Source: an uncultured Lachnospiraceae bacterium (GTDB taxonomy: Bacteria; Bacillota; Clostridia; Lachnospirales; Lachnospiraceae). Taken from it: DNA of 64,000 bases. The notes below the pieces were generated by a model, which had not been told where the DNA came from, ran no database searches, and was given only the letters and a program-made list of their open reading frames with translations. The stretch lies in the NCBI GenBank assembly GCA_910586015.1, contig CAJUGJ010000004.1, positions 62,001 through 126,000 on the forward strand, written 5' to 3'. The translations under genes were made by a program, and so were the position numbers. Shown piece by piece: positions 8,601 to 17,457 of this stretch. Positions within the stretch are counted from its first letter, which is position 1. Each line of letters starts with the position of its first letter.

Positions 8601-10964
8601 ATGGGATTGTTTTTACATATAGCAATTATAAAAGAACGGGGAATATTTCCTGTAAAAAAGTATTTGTCTTCTATCGCATCAGATAGCAATTTTAATTTAG
8701 ATCCTACACAATGTCTTATTAAAACAGCCCTTGGTGGAACAATAGTACAACTAAATCAAGATTGTTCTAGTTATGATGATGTTGCTTGTGAACTTTCCAA
8801 AAAAGCAGATAGTATTGTTTTACTCTGTTATATTTATGACGATGATTTTTGGGGTTACTGTCTTTATGACAGGGGAAAGAAACTGGATTGTTTTTGTCCT
8901 ATTCCTGATTATTTTGGAGAGATAGATGAAAAAGAACGTCTTTTTTTGGCTGGAAATGCCGAAATTTTAGCACAAGCCTTTCATGTTCCAGCCCAAAAGC
9001 TAAATCGCTATTTATGCTGTTGGGCTGAAACGAAACTGGAAGAAAGGGCATACTCAGATGATCGCTATGGATATAACAATGTATGGCAAATAATCGATTT
9101 TATAAACGCTTTAGGTTTTCCATTTCCCCTTTCTGATAGACCAGAGGAAATAAAAACAGAAAAAAAACAGGAAATAAAAGATAAAGAACCATTTCACTTT
9201 CAAGTAAATTTAGGTGGTATGTTAGATATATTATCTAATCACTTATATAAAAGCCCTGATGTATTTGTACGAGAGCTATTGCAAAATGGTATCGACGCTA
9301 TAACACTGCGTCAGAAAGAACAGCCTGGCTGGAAAGATGGGCGTATTATTATTTCTGTAGATCCCGGTCATAGAATTGAATTTAGAGATAATGGTTCTGG
9401 TCTTACTGAAGAAGGTATTCATCGCTTTCTTGCAGTAATTGGACAATCTTCTAAGACACAACTTATTGATGGGAAAATTCCAGAAGATTACATAGGTCGA
9501 TTTGGTATTGGACTTTTATCCTGTTTTATGGTTTCTGATTCTATCGTTGTTCATACAAAGCCAACGGATGGTAGTATTGCCCATGTGTGGACAGGACTAC
9601 CAGACGGAACTTATACATTAACACCACTTTATCAAATGACTTATCATTCAGGTAATTCAAACAAAATAGATTCAACTGGTACTACTGTAATTTTGACCGC
9701 AAAACCCGGTGCAGAACATTATTTTCAGCCAGAAAAAATCATAGAACTGGTACAATATTATGGTCTTGTTCTACCTGTACCAATTTATTTGCAGGGAAAT
9801 TCGGAACGACTAAACAATATTCCCGCAGATTTTTCCATTATCAGCCGAAGTCAACTGTTATCCTTTGGAGAATGGCTGTTTCATGAAGAATTTTTAGATG
9901 CTATTCCAATTCAGACGCCTCATCTTAGTGGTGTAGCATATATACTTTCCTATCGCACCGATTCTTCTGTGAAAGTTGGTCATCGCATTTATCTGAAACA
10001 GATGCTTTTAACAGAAGACGGAAATACTCTCCTGCCTTCATGGGCTTTCTTTTTACGTTGTTTTCTGAATACTAGAAATTTACGTCCTACTGCCTCTCGT
10101 GAAGACTTTTATGAAGATATGGAATTAAATGTAGCACGTAAAGAATTTGAAAACACAGTAAAAAGCTATTTGGAACAGATGGCACAAAACGATCCAAATT
10201 TACTTTCACGGATTGTAAATACACACGCCAGAGCAATAAAATCTATGGCAGTATGGGACGATACACTATTTGCTTTATTTATTGACTATCTTCCTTTTGA
10301 AACCAGTGAGGGAACTTTTACTGGAGCAATGTTAAAAAAGGTGAAAGGAGCTACTTGGGTACACTCTGTTTCGAGATTTAAACAATTAAAACCTATTTTT
10401 ATGGCACAGGGAACACTTTTAATCTGTACTGGCTATACCTTTGATGAAGAATTAATTTCGAAGTTAACTCGTTTATTTGCCCTGCCGTTTTCTCCGCTTC
10501 AAGAGGACAATATAGATTTCGTTTTAAATGAATTATCTCCTGCGGAACAATATCAAATGTCTTCACTTATTTGGGCTGCTAATGAAGTTTTAGAAGAATT
10601 TGACTGTCAGACCGATGTAAGACGCTTCCTGCCTGCCGATCTTCCTGTTCTTTATTCTATGAGTGAAGAAGTACAGTTTTTACGACAGGTTGAGTCAGCC
10701 AGAGATATTAGCTCTAATATTTTTTCTGACGCTTTGACCTCTCTATTAGAAAGTGTAGAACAAAGACCTTTAGCTATGTTGTACTTTAATCTAAACAGCC
10801 CATTAATTCAGCGATTAGCAACGATTCAAGATGAGTCTTTGTTAGAAAGTGTCTCGCAGGTATTATATGTACAGGCACTTCTTGCCGGAGGATATCCTTT
10901 AAGAGGTAAAGAGTTAAAAACAATGAATCGAGAATTATTAAATTTAATTGAACACAGCACCTGA
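8601..10964 (+). CDS. HSP90-like GHKL ATPase with extra N- and C-terminal domains
   Basis: 787 aa. Residues 1 to about 200 form an unrecognised domain followed by a Lys/Glu-rich linker. An HSP90-type ATPase then begins: the N-box RELLQNGIDAI (about 222-232), DNGSGL (about 261-266) and GRFGIGLLSCFMVS (about 300-312), with a second-domain region carrying NTRNLRPTASREDFYED, like the HSP90 middle-domain arginine loop. The remainder (about 560-787) is unassigned. Housekeeping HtpG (about 620 aa) starts directly with the ATPase, so this is a divergent relative. It lies between three paralogous SDCxAC genes, which suggests a shared machine or client system. Confidence 0.85.
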   Translation: MGLFLHIAIIKERGIFPVKKYLSSIASDSNFNLDPTQCLIKTALGGTIVQLNQDCSSYDDVACELSKKADSIVLLCYIYDDDFWGYCLYDRGKKLDCFCPIPDYFGEIDEKERLFLAGNAEILAQAFHVPAQKLNRYLCCWAETKLEERAYSDDRYGYNNVWQIIDFINALGFPFPLSDRPEEIKTEKKQEIKDKEPFHFQVNLGGMLDILSNHLYKSPDVFVRELLQNGIDAITLRQKEQPGWKDGRIIISVDPGHRIEFRDNGSGLTEEGIHRFLAVIGQSSKTQLIDGKIPEDYIGRFGIGLLSCFMVSDSIVVHTKPTDGSIAHVWTGLPDGTYTLTPLYQMTYHSGNSNKIDSTGTTVILTAKPGAEHYFQPEKIIELVQYYGLVLPVPIYLQGNSERLNNIPADFSIISRSQLLSFGEWLFHEEFLDAIPIQTPHLSGVAYILSYRTDSSVKVGHRIYLKQMLLTEDGNTLLPSWAFFLRCFLNTRNLRPTASREDFYEDMELNVARKEFENTVKSYLEQMAQNDPNLLSRIVNTHARAIKSMAVWDDTLFALFIDYLPFETSEGTFTGAMLKKVKGATWVHSVSRFKQLKPIFMAQGTLLICTGYTFDEELISKLTRLFALPFSPLQEDNIDFVLNELSPAEQYQMSSLIWAANEVLEEFDCQTDVRRFLPADLPVLYSMSEEVQFLRQVESARDISSNIFSDALTSLLESVEQRPLAMLYFNLNSPLIQRLATIQDESLLESVSQVLYVQALLAGGYPLRGKELKTMNRELLNLIEHST

Positions 10965-10997
10965 TAATTTTTATACTACGTAGAAAAGAGGAGATTT

Positions 10998-12068
10998 ATG
11001 GCTTCACAAAAACTTGATACAAGTGCTATAATCGATAAAATTTATGATATCCCAGCCGGTCCACAACGTACTGCTGCCTATCGAAAAGCGATTCAATTAG
11101 CTGACGAAGCAAAAGATTTCTCTGCGGGAATGAAATTTCGGGCAAGTATGGCTTTCTTTACTCCCTTTTACGATGACTCACCTATCATTCTTCCAGTTTG
11201 TGCCGAGTTTTTTGCACTGGTAGAAGAATATCCTGAACTTTCTGATGCTGCCGACTGTTTTTATACAGCATTAAAAGCCGCTGCTTTAACTCTTTCACTA
11301 CCGCAGCTTGAATTATCCATCTGTGAGAAAATGTTAGCACGAGTGGAAGAAGCCGCTCATATTGTTTCACAAGGCGCAGTAAGACGTTTTCATATGCTTT
11401 GTCGTGAATTTTATACCTATATAGATCCTGTTTTGGCAAAAGAACATTATACTGCCTTTTGTAAAGAGCCTAGGGGTGAGTACTCTGACTGTACAGCCTG
11501 CGAACAGAACGCTAAGGTGTGGTATAATATGAAAAGTGGAAATTTTCGTCTAGCAAGAGAAATGGCAAATCCCATATTTTCTGGCAAAAAAGTCTGCCAT
11601 GATGTTCCTTGGCAAACCTATGCACTATTTTTAGAATATTATCTTGACAAAAAAGAATTAGATAGCGAACTTTCTACAGAAGTTAAACGATTACAGAGTA
11701 AATTATTAAAGGGAGGTTGTCGGGACAAAAGTGATCTTGCCAATCTTGGTACTGTTTTACGTGCTATGGCATATACCAATCCCCGTAAAGGTTTTAATCT
11801 TCTGCCCCATGCTCTACAATTAAGTAATGGTATGTGGAATCAATATGGATTATATTACTTTTATAAAGGTGCATGGTGCTGCTGTAGGGCAGCAGATGGT
11901 CTAGGATTATCGCTTATGCCTCCACAAGACCATCCACTTCAGCAAAATAAACAGTTAGACGCTGCCACTTTAGCAGAATGGTTTCACAGTCAAGCAGTAA
12001 AGATCGCCGAACAATTTGATCAGCGTAATGGCACAGACTATTATAAAAAAGACCTAGCTTTAGCTTAA
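10998..12068 (+). CDS. SDCxAC-motif protein, paralogue B (unknown function)
   Basis: A 356-aa soluble helical protein homologous to its neighbours: PAGPQRTAAYRKAIQLADEAK near the N-terminus, S-D-C-T-A-C-E-Q at about 163-170, C-H-D-V-P near 200, KSDLANLGTVLRAMAYTNPRKG, MWNQYGLYYFYKGAWCCC, and a C-terminal WFHSQAVKIAEQFDQRNGTDYY. GAGGAG lies before the ATG and the preceding stop is 33 bp away, so it is co-transcribed. The many paired cysteines are conserved in position among the three copies but form no obvious zinc-ribbon spacing. Confidence 0.8.
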   Translation: MASQKLDTSAIIDKIYDIPAGPQRTAAYRKAIQLADEAKDFSAGMKFRASMAFFTPFYDDSPIILPVCAEFFALVEEYPELSDAADCFYTALKAAALTLSLPQLELSICEKMLARVEEAAHIVSQGAVRRFHMLCREFYTYIDPVLAKEHYTAFCKEPRGEYSDCTACEQNAKVWYNMKSGNFRLAREMANPIFSGKKVCHDVPWQTYALFLEYYLDKKELDSELSTEVKRLQSKLLKGGCRDKSDLANLGTVLRAMAYTNPRKGFNLLPHALQLSNGMWNQYGLYYFYKGAWCCCRAADGLGLSLMPPQDHPLQQNKQLDAATLAEWFHSQAVKIAEQFDQRNGTDYYKKDLALA

Positions 12069-12093
12069 AAAATAAAAATAAGGAGAACATATT

Positions 12094-13197
12094 ATGGGCA
12101 AAAATACTTTTAATGGTGAGCTATTGATGAGAAAAATGAGTATTGTTCCGAGTGGAGCAATGAAAATGGATGCTTTAAAAGAAGCAATCCGTCAAGCAGA
12201 CGAAGCAAAAGAAGATTATTATCGTCTAATTTTTCGTTATGATTATGCCAGCGAAGCCACTTTTCATGATGATCCTCCAAAAGCTATGCCAGTGGCAGCC
12301 GAATTCTCTCATATCTTTGAAGAAAATCCTACTGCACTGCCTGAAGATTCTGGCAAAGATGCCTATTTAATGATTGTACAAATGGGAATTGATCCGATTG
12401 TTCATCTGCCGCAGATTCCTATAACGCAGTGGGAAGAATTAATGAAACAGTTCTACGATTTGGTAAAACACTATCATGTCGGTTTAAGAACTTACTGGAA
12501 ACAGATGACTAATTTTTGGCAATATATTGATAAAGAAAAGGCATTTGAATATTTCGAAAAATTTTGGAAAACAGGACGAGATAGCCTATCTGACTGTAGA
12601 GCTTGCGATCGAAGTTTTGCTGTTCAGATGTGCTTATTAGTTGGTGACAGAAAGGCTGCTGATGAATATGCAAAACCATTAAAGGCAGGACGTATTCGTT
12701 TCTGTCCAGATACCCCTCAGCTCTATTGGCTTGCCTATTTAGAAAATGCCCTCGATCAAGGCAATTTAAAAGAAGCAACCCCACTTGCCAATCAGCTCTT
12801 TTGTAAAGGAAACAGAGATAAAGGCGATCTCAGCTATTTAGGTGCTGTACTGCGTTGTTGGGCATATACCGATCTCGATAAGGCAATAGAAAAATTAACT
12901 TCTCGGCTGGAATGGACTTTTGGCATGTGGGATCAAAAGAAAATTTATGATTTTTATAAAGGGGCTTTGGCTTGCTTTCGAGAACTTGCAAAACGCCAAG
13001 AAGTAGTTTCACTCAATTTATCTAAAGACTTCCCTCTATATAACGAAGAGAACTCTTATAACTGTACTGTTCTTGCGGATTGGTTTTATGATCAGGCAGA
13101 AATAATTGGAAAACGCTTTGACGCCCGTAACCAAAGTGATTATTTTGCAAAAAACTTAGCACTGACTTGTGCCTGTGAAGGACAAAAAGTAGAATGA
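12094..13197 (+). CDS. SDCxAC-motif protein, paralogue C (unknown function)
   Basis: A 367-aa member of the same family: S-D-C-R-A-C-D-R at about 166-173, C-P-D-T-P near 208, DKGDLSYLGAVLRCWAYTDLDKA, MWDQKKIYDFYKGALAC, and WFYDQAEIIGKRFDARNQSDYF at the C-terminus. AAGGAGAA precedes the ATG. It ends the operon just before a bidirectional terminator. The third copy keeps the same motif order but diverges elsewhere, as expected for old duplications with distinct roles. Confidence 0.8.
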   Translation: MGKNTFNGELLMRKMSIVPSGAMKMDALKEAIRQADEAKEDYYRLIFRYDYASEATFHDDPPKAMPVAAEFSHIFEENPTALPEDSGKDAYLMIVQMGIDPIVHLPQIPITQWEELMKQFYDLVKHYHVGLRTYWKQMTNFWQYIDKEKAFEYFEKFWKTGRDSLSDCRACDRSFAVQMCLLVGDRKAADEYAKPLKAGRIRFCPDTPQLYWLAYLENALDQGNLKEATPLANQLFCKGNRDKGDLSYLGAVLRCWAYTDLDKAIEKLTSRLEWTFGMWDQKKIYDFYKGALACFRELAKRQEVVSLNLSKDFPLYNEENSYNCTVLADWFYDQAEIIGKRFDARNQSDYFAKNLALTCACEGQKVE

Positions 13198-13205
13198 GTA
13201 TTGTG

Positions 13206-13241
13206 AAAAAAAGCAGCAGTATCAATGTTTCTGCTGCTTTT
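13206..13241. terminator. Bidirectional terminator between convergent operons
   Basis: The stem AAAAGCAGCAG / CTGCTGCTTTT closes at 13219 and 13231, with T-runs on either strand (A-run 13206-13212 for leftward transcription, TTTTCTGTTTTT for rightward). The stop codon of the ABC ATPase gene lies in the loop, so the two operons share this terminator. Confidence 0.85.
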
Positions 13242-13989
13242 CTGTTTTTGCCTTTTGTTCTATCAAATATGCCTCACACACTTCATTTGCATTTCCTATC
13301 ATTCTCATTTCTCCTTTATCTAACCAAAGGGCTTTTTTGCATAATCCTTTTACCTCTTCTAAAGAATGTGATACATACAAAAGTGTGGTTCCTGTAGACA
13401 TCATTTCATTCATTCTCTGTGTGCATTTTTTACGAAACGCATAATCTCCAACAGAAAGAATTTCATCTACAATCAAAATTTTGGGCTGTACCATTGTAGC
13501 TACCGCAAATCCAAGTCTTGCTTTCATACCAGAAGAATAATTTTTGATTGGAGAATCCAAAAATTCATGTAACTCTGCAAACTCTACAATTTCATCAAAA
13601 TGTTCTCTCATATATTTATCTGTATGACCTAATACACAACCATTCAGATAAATATTCTCTCTCGCTGTCAATTCTGGATCAAATCCTGCTCCCAACTCTA
13701 TAAGTGGTGCAATACTTCCATTTATTTTAATACTTCCCTTATATGGCTTTAAAATACCACTAACTGCTTTTAATAAGGTAGACTTTCCAGAGCCATTTGT
13801 TCCTATGATTCCCCATGCTTCTCCCTGTTTTATCTGAAAACTTACATTTTTAACTGCTAAAAATTCTTGAAACATCAGTTCTTTTTTGATTAGACGTATT
13901 ACATACTCCTTTAAATTATCTACCTTTTGATTTGCTAGATTAAAACGAATGGTTACGTTTTTTACATCAATGATTACCTTGTCACTCAT
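13222..13989 (-). CDS. Polysaccharide ABC exporter, ATP-binding protein (Wzt/TagH type)
   Basis: A 255-aa ATPase powering export of the lipid-linked polysaccharide made by this cluster. It has Walker A GTNGSGKST, the signature NYSSGM, Walker B KILIVDEILSVGD and the switch-His SH, in the layout of the Wzt/TagH/KpsT group. It ends about 15 residues after the nucleotide-binding domain, so it lacks the C-terminal sugar-binding domain found in some Wzt proteins. It follows the permease gene by 9 bp and is the last gene of the operon. Confidence 0.9.
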   Translation of the reverse strand: MSDKVIIDVKNVTIRFNLANQKVDNLKEYVIRLIKKELMFQEFLAVKNVSFQIKQGEAWGIIGTNGSGKSTLLKAVSGILKPYKGSIKINGSIAPLIELGAGFDPELTARENIYLNGCVLGHTDKYMREHFDEIVEFAELHEFLDSPIKNYSSGMKARLGFAVATMVQPKILIVDEILSVGDYAFRKKCTQRMNEMMSTGTTLLYVSHSLEEVKGLCKKALWLDKGEMRMIGNANEVCEAYLIEQKAKTEKQQKH

Positions 13990-13998
13990 AAAAAACTC

Positions 13999-14808
13999 CT
14001 AAATATGCAGAATGAAACGATCCTGATTTTTTAAAAACATACCTGTTCCAAATACAAGTAGTACTAATGCTGCTATACATCCTGCAATTACATACTCACT
14101 TTGTGGCAGTGTTCCTGTATAGAAAATATCGCGAAATTGTTTTACATAATAATACATTGGATTAAAGTGTGTGATTGCAAATCCAACTGTTTTAGGAAGC
14201 ATTTCAATTGGATAAAAAATTGGTGTAAGATATATCCATGCCATCATAACTGCGTTATAAATATATTGTACATCTTTAAAAAATACATTTGCTTGTGCAA
14301 GAAACAAACCAAAACCAAGGCAAAAAATAAATAATTGTATCAGAATAAATGGGAACAACAAATTGTATACACTGAATTTTGCTCCGGTTACAAACATGAT
14401 AAGTATTAATGCAATCATATTAAAAAGCAGATCAATCAGGGTACTACTAATCTTGGAAAATGTAAAAATATACTTTGGCACATAAGCTTTTTTAATCAAT
14501 GCACCATTTACATTTATAGAATTCATTGCCTGAGAAGTCGCATTTTTCATATAATTAAACAGAAGTTGTCCACAAAACAAATATACTGGAAAGTTATCAA
14601 TATTTCGACTAAACATGGTTGAAAATACAATGGTCATAACAATCATGGAGAGTAATGGATCAAGAACACTCCATAAATATCCAAGAACACTTCTACGATA
14701 TTTCAATTTTATATCTCGCATTACAAGATGCTTTAATAGATCTTTATAATGAAAGAAATCTTTTAGCCTATCCAACCAAATTTTCATTCTATTTAAACCA
14801 TCTCCCAA
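13999..14808 (-). CDS. Polysaccharide ABC exporter, permease (Wzm/TagG type)
   Basis: A 269-aa ABC-2 type membrane protein with about six hydrophobic helices and the N-terminal cytoplasmic motif RDIKLKYRRSVLGYLWSVLDPL typical of Wzm/TagG permeases. It forms the channel partner of the ATPase downstream. The ATG at 14808 overlaps the preceding neuB-like gene by 16 nt; an ATG at 14787 (MKIWLDR) with GGGAG upstream is equally likely. Confidence 0.9.
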   Translation of the reverse strand: MGDGLNRMKIWLDRLKDFFHYKDLLKHLVMRDIKLKYRRSVLGYLWSVLDPLLSMIVMTIVFSTMFSRNIDNFPVYLFCGQLLFNYMKNATSQAMNSINVNGALIKKAYVPKYIFTFSKISSTLIDLLFNMIALILIMFVTGAKFSVYNLLFPFILIQLFIFCLGFGLFLAQANVFFKDVQYIYNAVMMAWIYLTPIFYPIEMLPKTVGFAITHFNPMYYYVKQFRDIFYTGTLPQSEYVIAGCIAALVLLVFGTGMFLKNQDRFILHI

Positions 14809-15830
14809 GTTAAAATTGTATCTGCCTTTAAGTCAGAAAGAACTGCCCTTCCAATCAAAATATCAACCTTATCTGGAGCAATTCCTGTTCCGGGACGTTT
14901 TGCTGTTAAATCTGTTGCGGTAAGAATCTCTCCCTTTTTCATATCTCGTGTTAAAACGAGGGAACGTCTTGCTTCTCTCCTTGGAACTAACTCACATGGG
15001 AGAACTGTTTTCTCTTTTTGTCCTAAAACTTTATTTACTAACTTAAAATTTTCAACTGCCTTCTTAAAATCATTTGGATCTCCTGCATGATAATGATCAT
15101 TTCCCGGAAGTGATTTATCAAGTGTAAAATGCTTTTCAATTATTTGTGCTCCCAACAGATAAGCAGTTGTTAATATTGTCATAGTCTCATCTGGCATGGT
15201 ATGATCACTATATCCTATTGTAATATCTGGAAAGATATTTTTTAATGTTGTAATAATATTAAGATTAGCATCTTCATTTTTACATGGATAAGACAATACA
15301 CAATGAAGTAGTGCAATCTGGTTATTCCCTGCTTCTTTTATTGTTCTAACAGCCTGTTCTACTTCTGATAAATAAGATGCACCTACTGAAAGATAGATCG
15401 GTTTTCCTTTTTTAGCTATATATGAAATAAAGGGAAGATTACTTAAATCAGACGAAGAAATTTTGAATATATCTACTAGATTATCTAAATAATCAACTGC
15501 TGTATAATCAAATGGAGTAGACATAAAATCGATTCCTACTTTATGACAGTGCTCACAAAGTTTTCTGTAATCCTCTGCATCAAACTTATCAAACTTACAA
15601 AAAAGTTCATATTGTGACTTAGTTATTTCTTTTGTCGTATCCCAATAAGCTGGCGAATTTTTCGAAGCAATTTTAGATGCTTTATAAGATTGAAACTTAA
15701 TTGCATCAATTCCTGCCTCTTTCGCTTTATCAACATAATACATTGCTTCTTCTAAAGGTGTAACATCACGAAGTTTTGCAGTATCATAAAAATTTACTCC
15801 AGCTTCTGCGATAATATATGGTTTCTTCAT
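14793..15830 (-). CDS. NeuB/SpsE-family nonulosonate synthase
   Basis: A 345-aa enzyme predicted to condense phosphoenolpyruvate with a hexosamine-type sugar into a nine-carbon acid (sialic, legionaminic or pseudaminic type). A TIM barrel (KKPYIIAEAGVNF; IKFQSY; DFMSTPFD; HCVLSYP; IGYSDHT; IEKHFTLD) is followed by a C-terminal SAF/antifreeze-like domain (RRSLVLTRDMKKGEILTATDL). The start is MKKPYII with AAAGGA upstream. It sits beside a fused cytidylyltransferase/PseG-like gene, as in spsE-spsF-spsG spore-polysaccharide clusters. The exact substrate cannot be fixed from sequence. Confidence 0.88.
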   Translation of the reverse strand: MKKPYIIAEAGVNFYDTAKLRDVTPLEEAMYYVDKAKEAGIDAIKFQSYKASKIASKNSPAYWDTTKEITKSQYELFCKFDKFDAEDYRKLCEHCHKVGIDFMSTPFDYTAVDYLDNLVDIFKISSSDLSNLPFISYIAKKGKPIYLSVGASYLSEVEQAVRTIKEAGNNQIALLHCVLSYPCKNEDANLNIITTLKNIFPDITIGYSDHTMPDETMTILTTAYLLGAQIIEKHFTLDKSLPGNDHYHAGDPNDFKKAVENFKLVNKVLGQKEKTVLPCELVPRREARRSLVLTRDMKKGEILTATDLTAKRPGTGIAPDKVDILIGRAVLSDLKADTILTWEMV

Positions 15831-15852
15831 AGCAATTATCCTTTCCTTAAAA

Positions 15853-17457
15853 TCATAGGTTATCAATTAAGTTCATAATATGTTTCCGCCCATTATGAAG
15901 ATTTTTAGATAACATCTTTTTTTGAATATTTTTGCGGTATTGTGTACCTGAATTTACAAGTCTATCCAGTGCCTCTTCTAATTTTTCTTCACTTGGATTT
16001 ATACCAAGATAGTCAAAACCATTTTCTTCTGACATAAAATTATGACGTTGTTCTCTTTCATTTTGTGCGACTGAAATAGTTGGAATTCCTAACATTGCAA
16101 GTTCAAAACCAGTGCGTCCACGTGATGTAATAGCAATATCACAATCACTCATTATTTCTGGCATATTTGTGACATCATACATCATTGTTATATTATCCTT
16201 CTTTTCCTGTAATAGTTCATGAAAATCTTTCTTTGCTTTTCCTAATATAAAATGAAAATGTATTTTATTATATTTTGATTTTTTTGCAATATTTAATAGT
16301 TCGTTTGTATAACTCTTTGGATCTGCACCACCAAATGTAACTAATACATCTTGTACTTGTTCTTTAATTATAATTGGTTCACACATCAAAAATTGTTTTG
16401 GAGCAATATAATAGTCTGAACCGGCTCGTACATTTGATGCAAAGCTACCTTCATATAATGCGTTAAATACAATATCTGCTAAATATGCTCCCTCTCCTTC
16501 ATCCTCAAAATTGACTATTTTCATTTTAGGAAGATTTTTTTTAAGAGCCTGCATATATTCTTTGGTTGTAGATAAAATATCATTAATCAAAATTTCACAA
16601 CTGTGTTTTTTTAATCCTTCAATAAGTTCTTCTAGTCCATTGATAGGATATAAATTATAATTGACCATACCGAAAAATTCTGGCTTTGTTTGATTTATAT
16701 CGTAATAAATATCGGGTTTTGTGAATAATTCATCTGCAAGTTGTAATACACGATAAATATGTCCTAATCCTCTATGACTATTTCCATTTACGAAAAACGC
16801 AATTGCTTTTCGACTCAGTATATTCTCTGCCTGCTTTAAATCTCCAAAAGTAAATACATCTAGCGCTTCATCACTTTCTAATTCATATATATCACACTTC
16901 TTACCGATCCTAGATTCCTGACAAATATATTGTGAGCGGGTTATTAAAAAGGCACCTGCCTCCATATAAAATGGTGAAAGTTGATGTTTATTCATCCGTT
17001 TTTCATTTAATGGCACTACACCATCTTTGGTTCTTTTCCAATAAAAATTTGCTCTATTTGTAACAGAAATTAATGTATCTAATTCTTGTTCTATACAACG
17101 TCTGATAGCGTCATCTAAAGTAGTTACTTTTAAAGTAGGAGCAATCGACTGCATGGTAATGATATAATCATATTCTAAAAAGTTTATCTCCGAGCTTAAA
17201 TCATATACGACAGCATCTAGGGACACTTCTGCATTACATAGATCCTCACACCTCTTTTTTACTCTAACCCCCATCTGTTTTGCAATTGTAATAATCTCAT
17301 TCGAATTTGTTGTAACAATCACATCTGTGATATATTTTGATTTTATGGCATTATTTATAATATAATAAATCATTGGTTTTCCATTAATCATCCGAATGTT
17401 TTTATTTGGAAAACTTTTTGAACCTTCACATGCTGGAATAACAGATAAAATTTTCAT
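15853..17457 (-). CDS. Fused CMP-sugar synthetase (SpsF/NeuA-like) and PseG-like hydrolase
   Basis: 534 aa with two domains. Residues 1 to about 225 are a cytidylyltransferase of the CMP-nonulosonate synthetase group (MKILSVIPACEGSKSFPNKN; VVTTNSNEI). Residues about 228-534 are a GT-B PseG/SpsG-like domain with the catalytic GLGHIYR motif, VTFGGADPKS and SRGRTGFELAMLGIP. The usual IPARGGSK motif reads IPACEGSK, so the conserved Arg is Cys, which may alter or weaken activity. It overlaps the upstream gene by 4 nt. The product is likely a CMP-activated nonulosonic acid made with the adjacent NeuB-like enzyme. Confidence 0.85.
   Translation of the reverse strand: MKILSVIPACEGSKSFPNKNIRMINGKPMIYYIINNAIKSKYITDVIVTTNSNEIITIAKQMGVRVKKRCEDLCNAEVSLDAVVYDLSSEINFLEYDYIITMQSIAPTLKVTTLDDAIRRCIEQELDTLISVTNRANFYWKRTKDGVVPLNEKRMNKHQLSPFYMEAGAFLITRSQYICQESRIGKKCDIYELESDEALDVFTFGDLKQAENILSRKAIAFFVNGNSHRGLGHIYRVLQLADELFTKPDIYYDINQTKPEFFGMVNYNLYPINGLEELIEGLKKHSCEILINDILSTTKEYMQALKKNLPKMKIVNFEDEGEGAYLADIVFNALYEGSFASNVRAGSDYYIAPKQFLMCEPIIIKEQVQDVLVTFGGADPKSYTNELLNIAKKSKYNKIHFHFILGKAKKDFHELLQEKKDNITMMYDVTNMPEIMSDCDIAITSRGRTGFELAMLGIPTISVAQNEREQRHNFMSEENGFDYLGINPSEEKLEEALDRLVNSGTQYRKNIQKKMLSKNLHNGRKHIMNLIDNL

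Noticed and set aside
8601..10964. Calling the HSP90-like gene housekeeping htpG
   Set aside because: The ATPase domain starts only after about 200 extra residues, the protein is about 160 aa longer and the genomic context is unrelated to stress operons.
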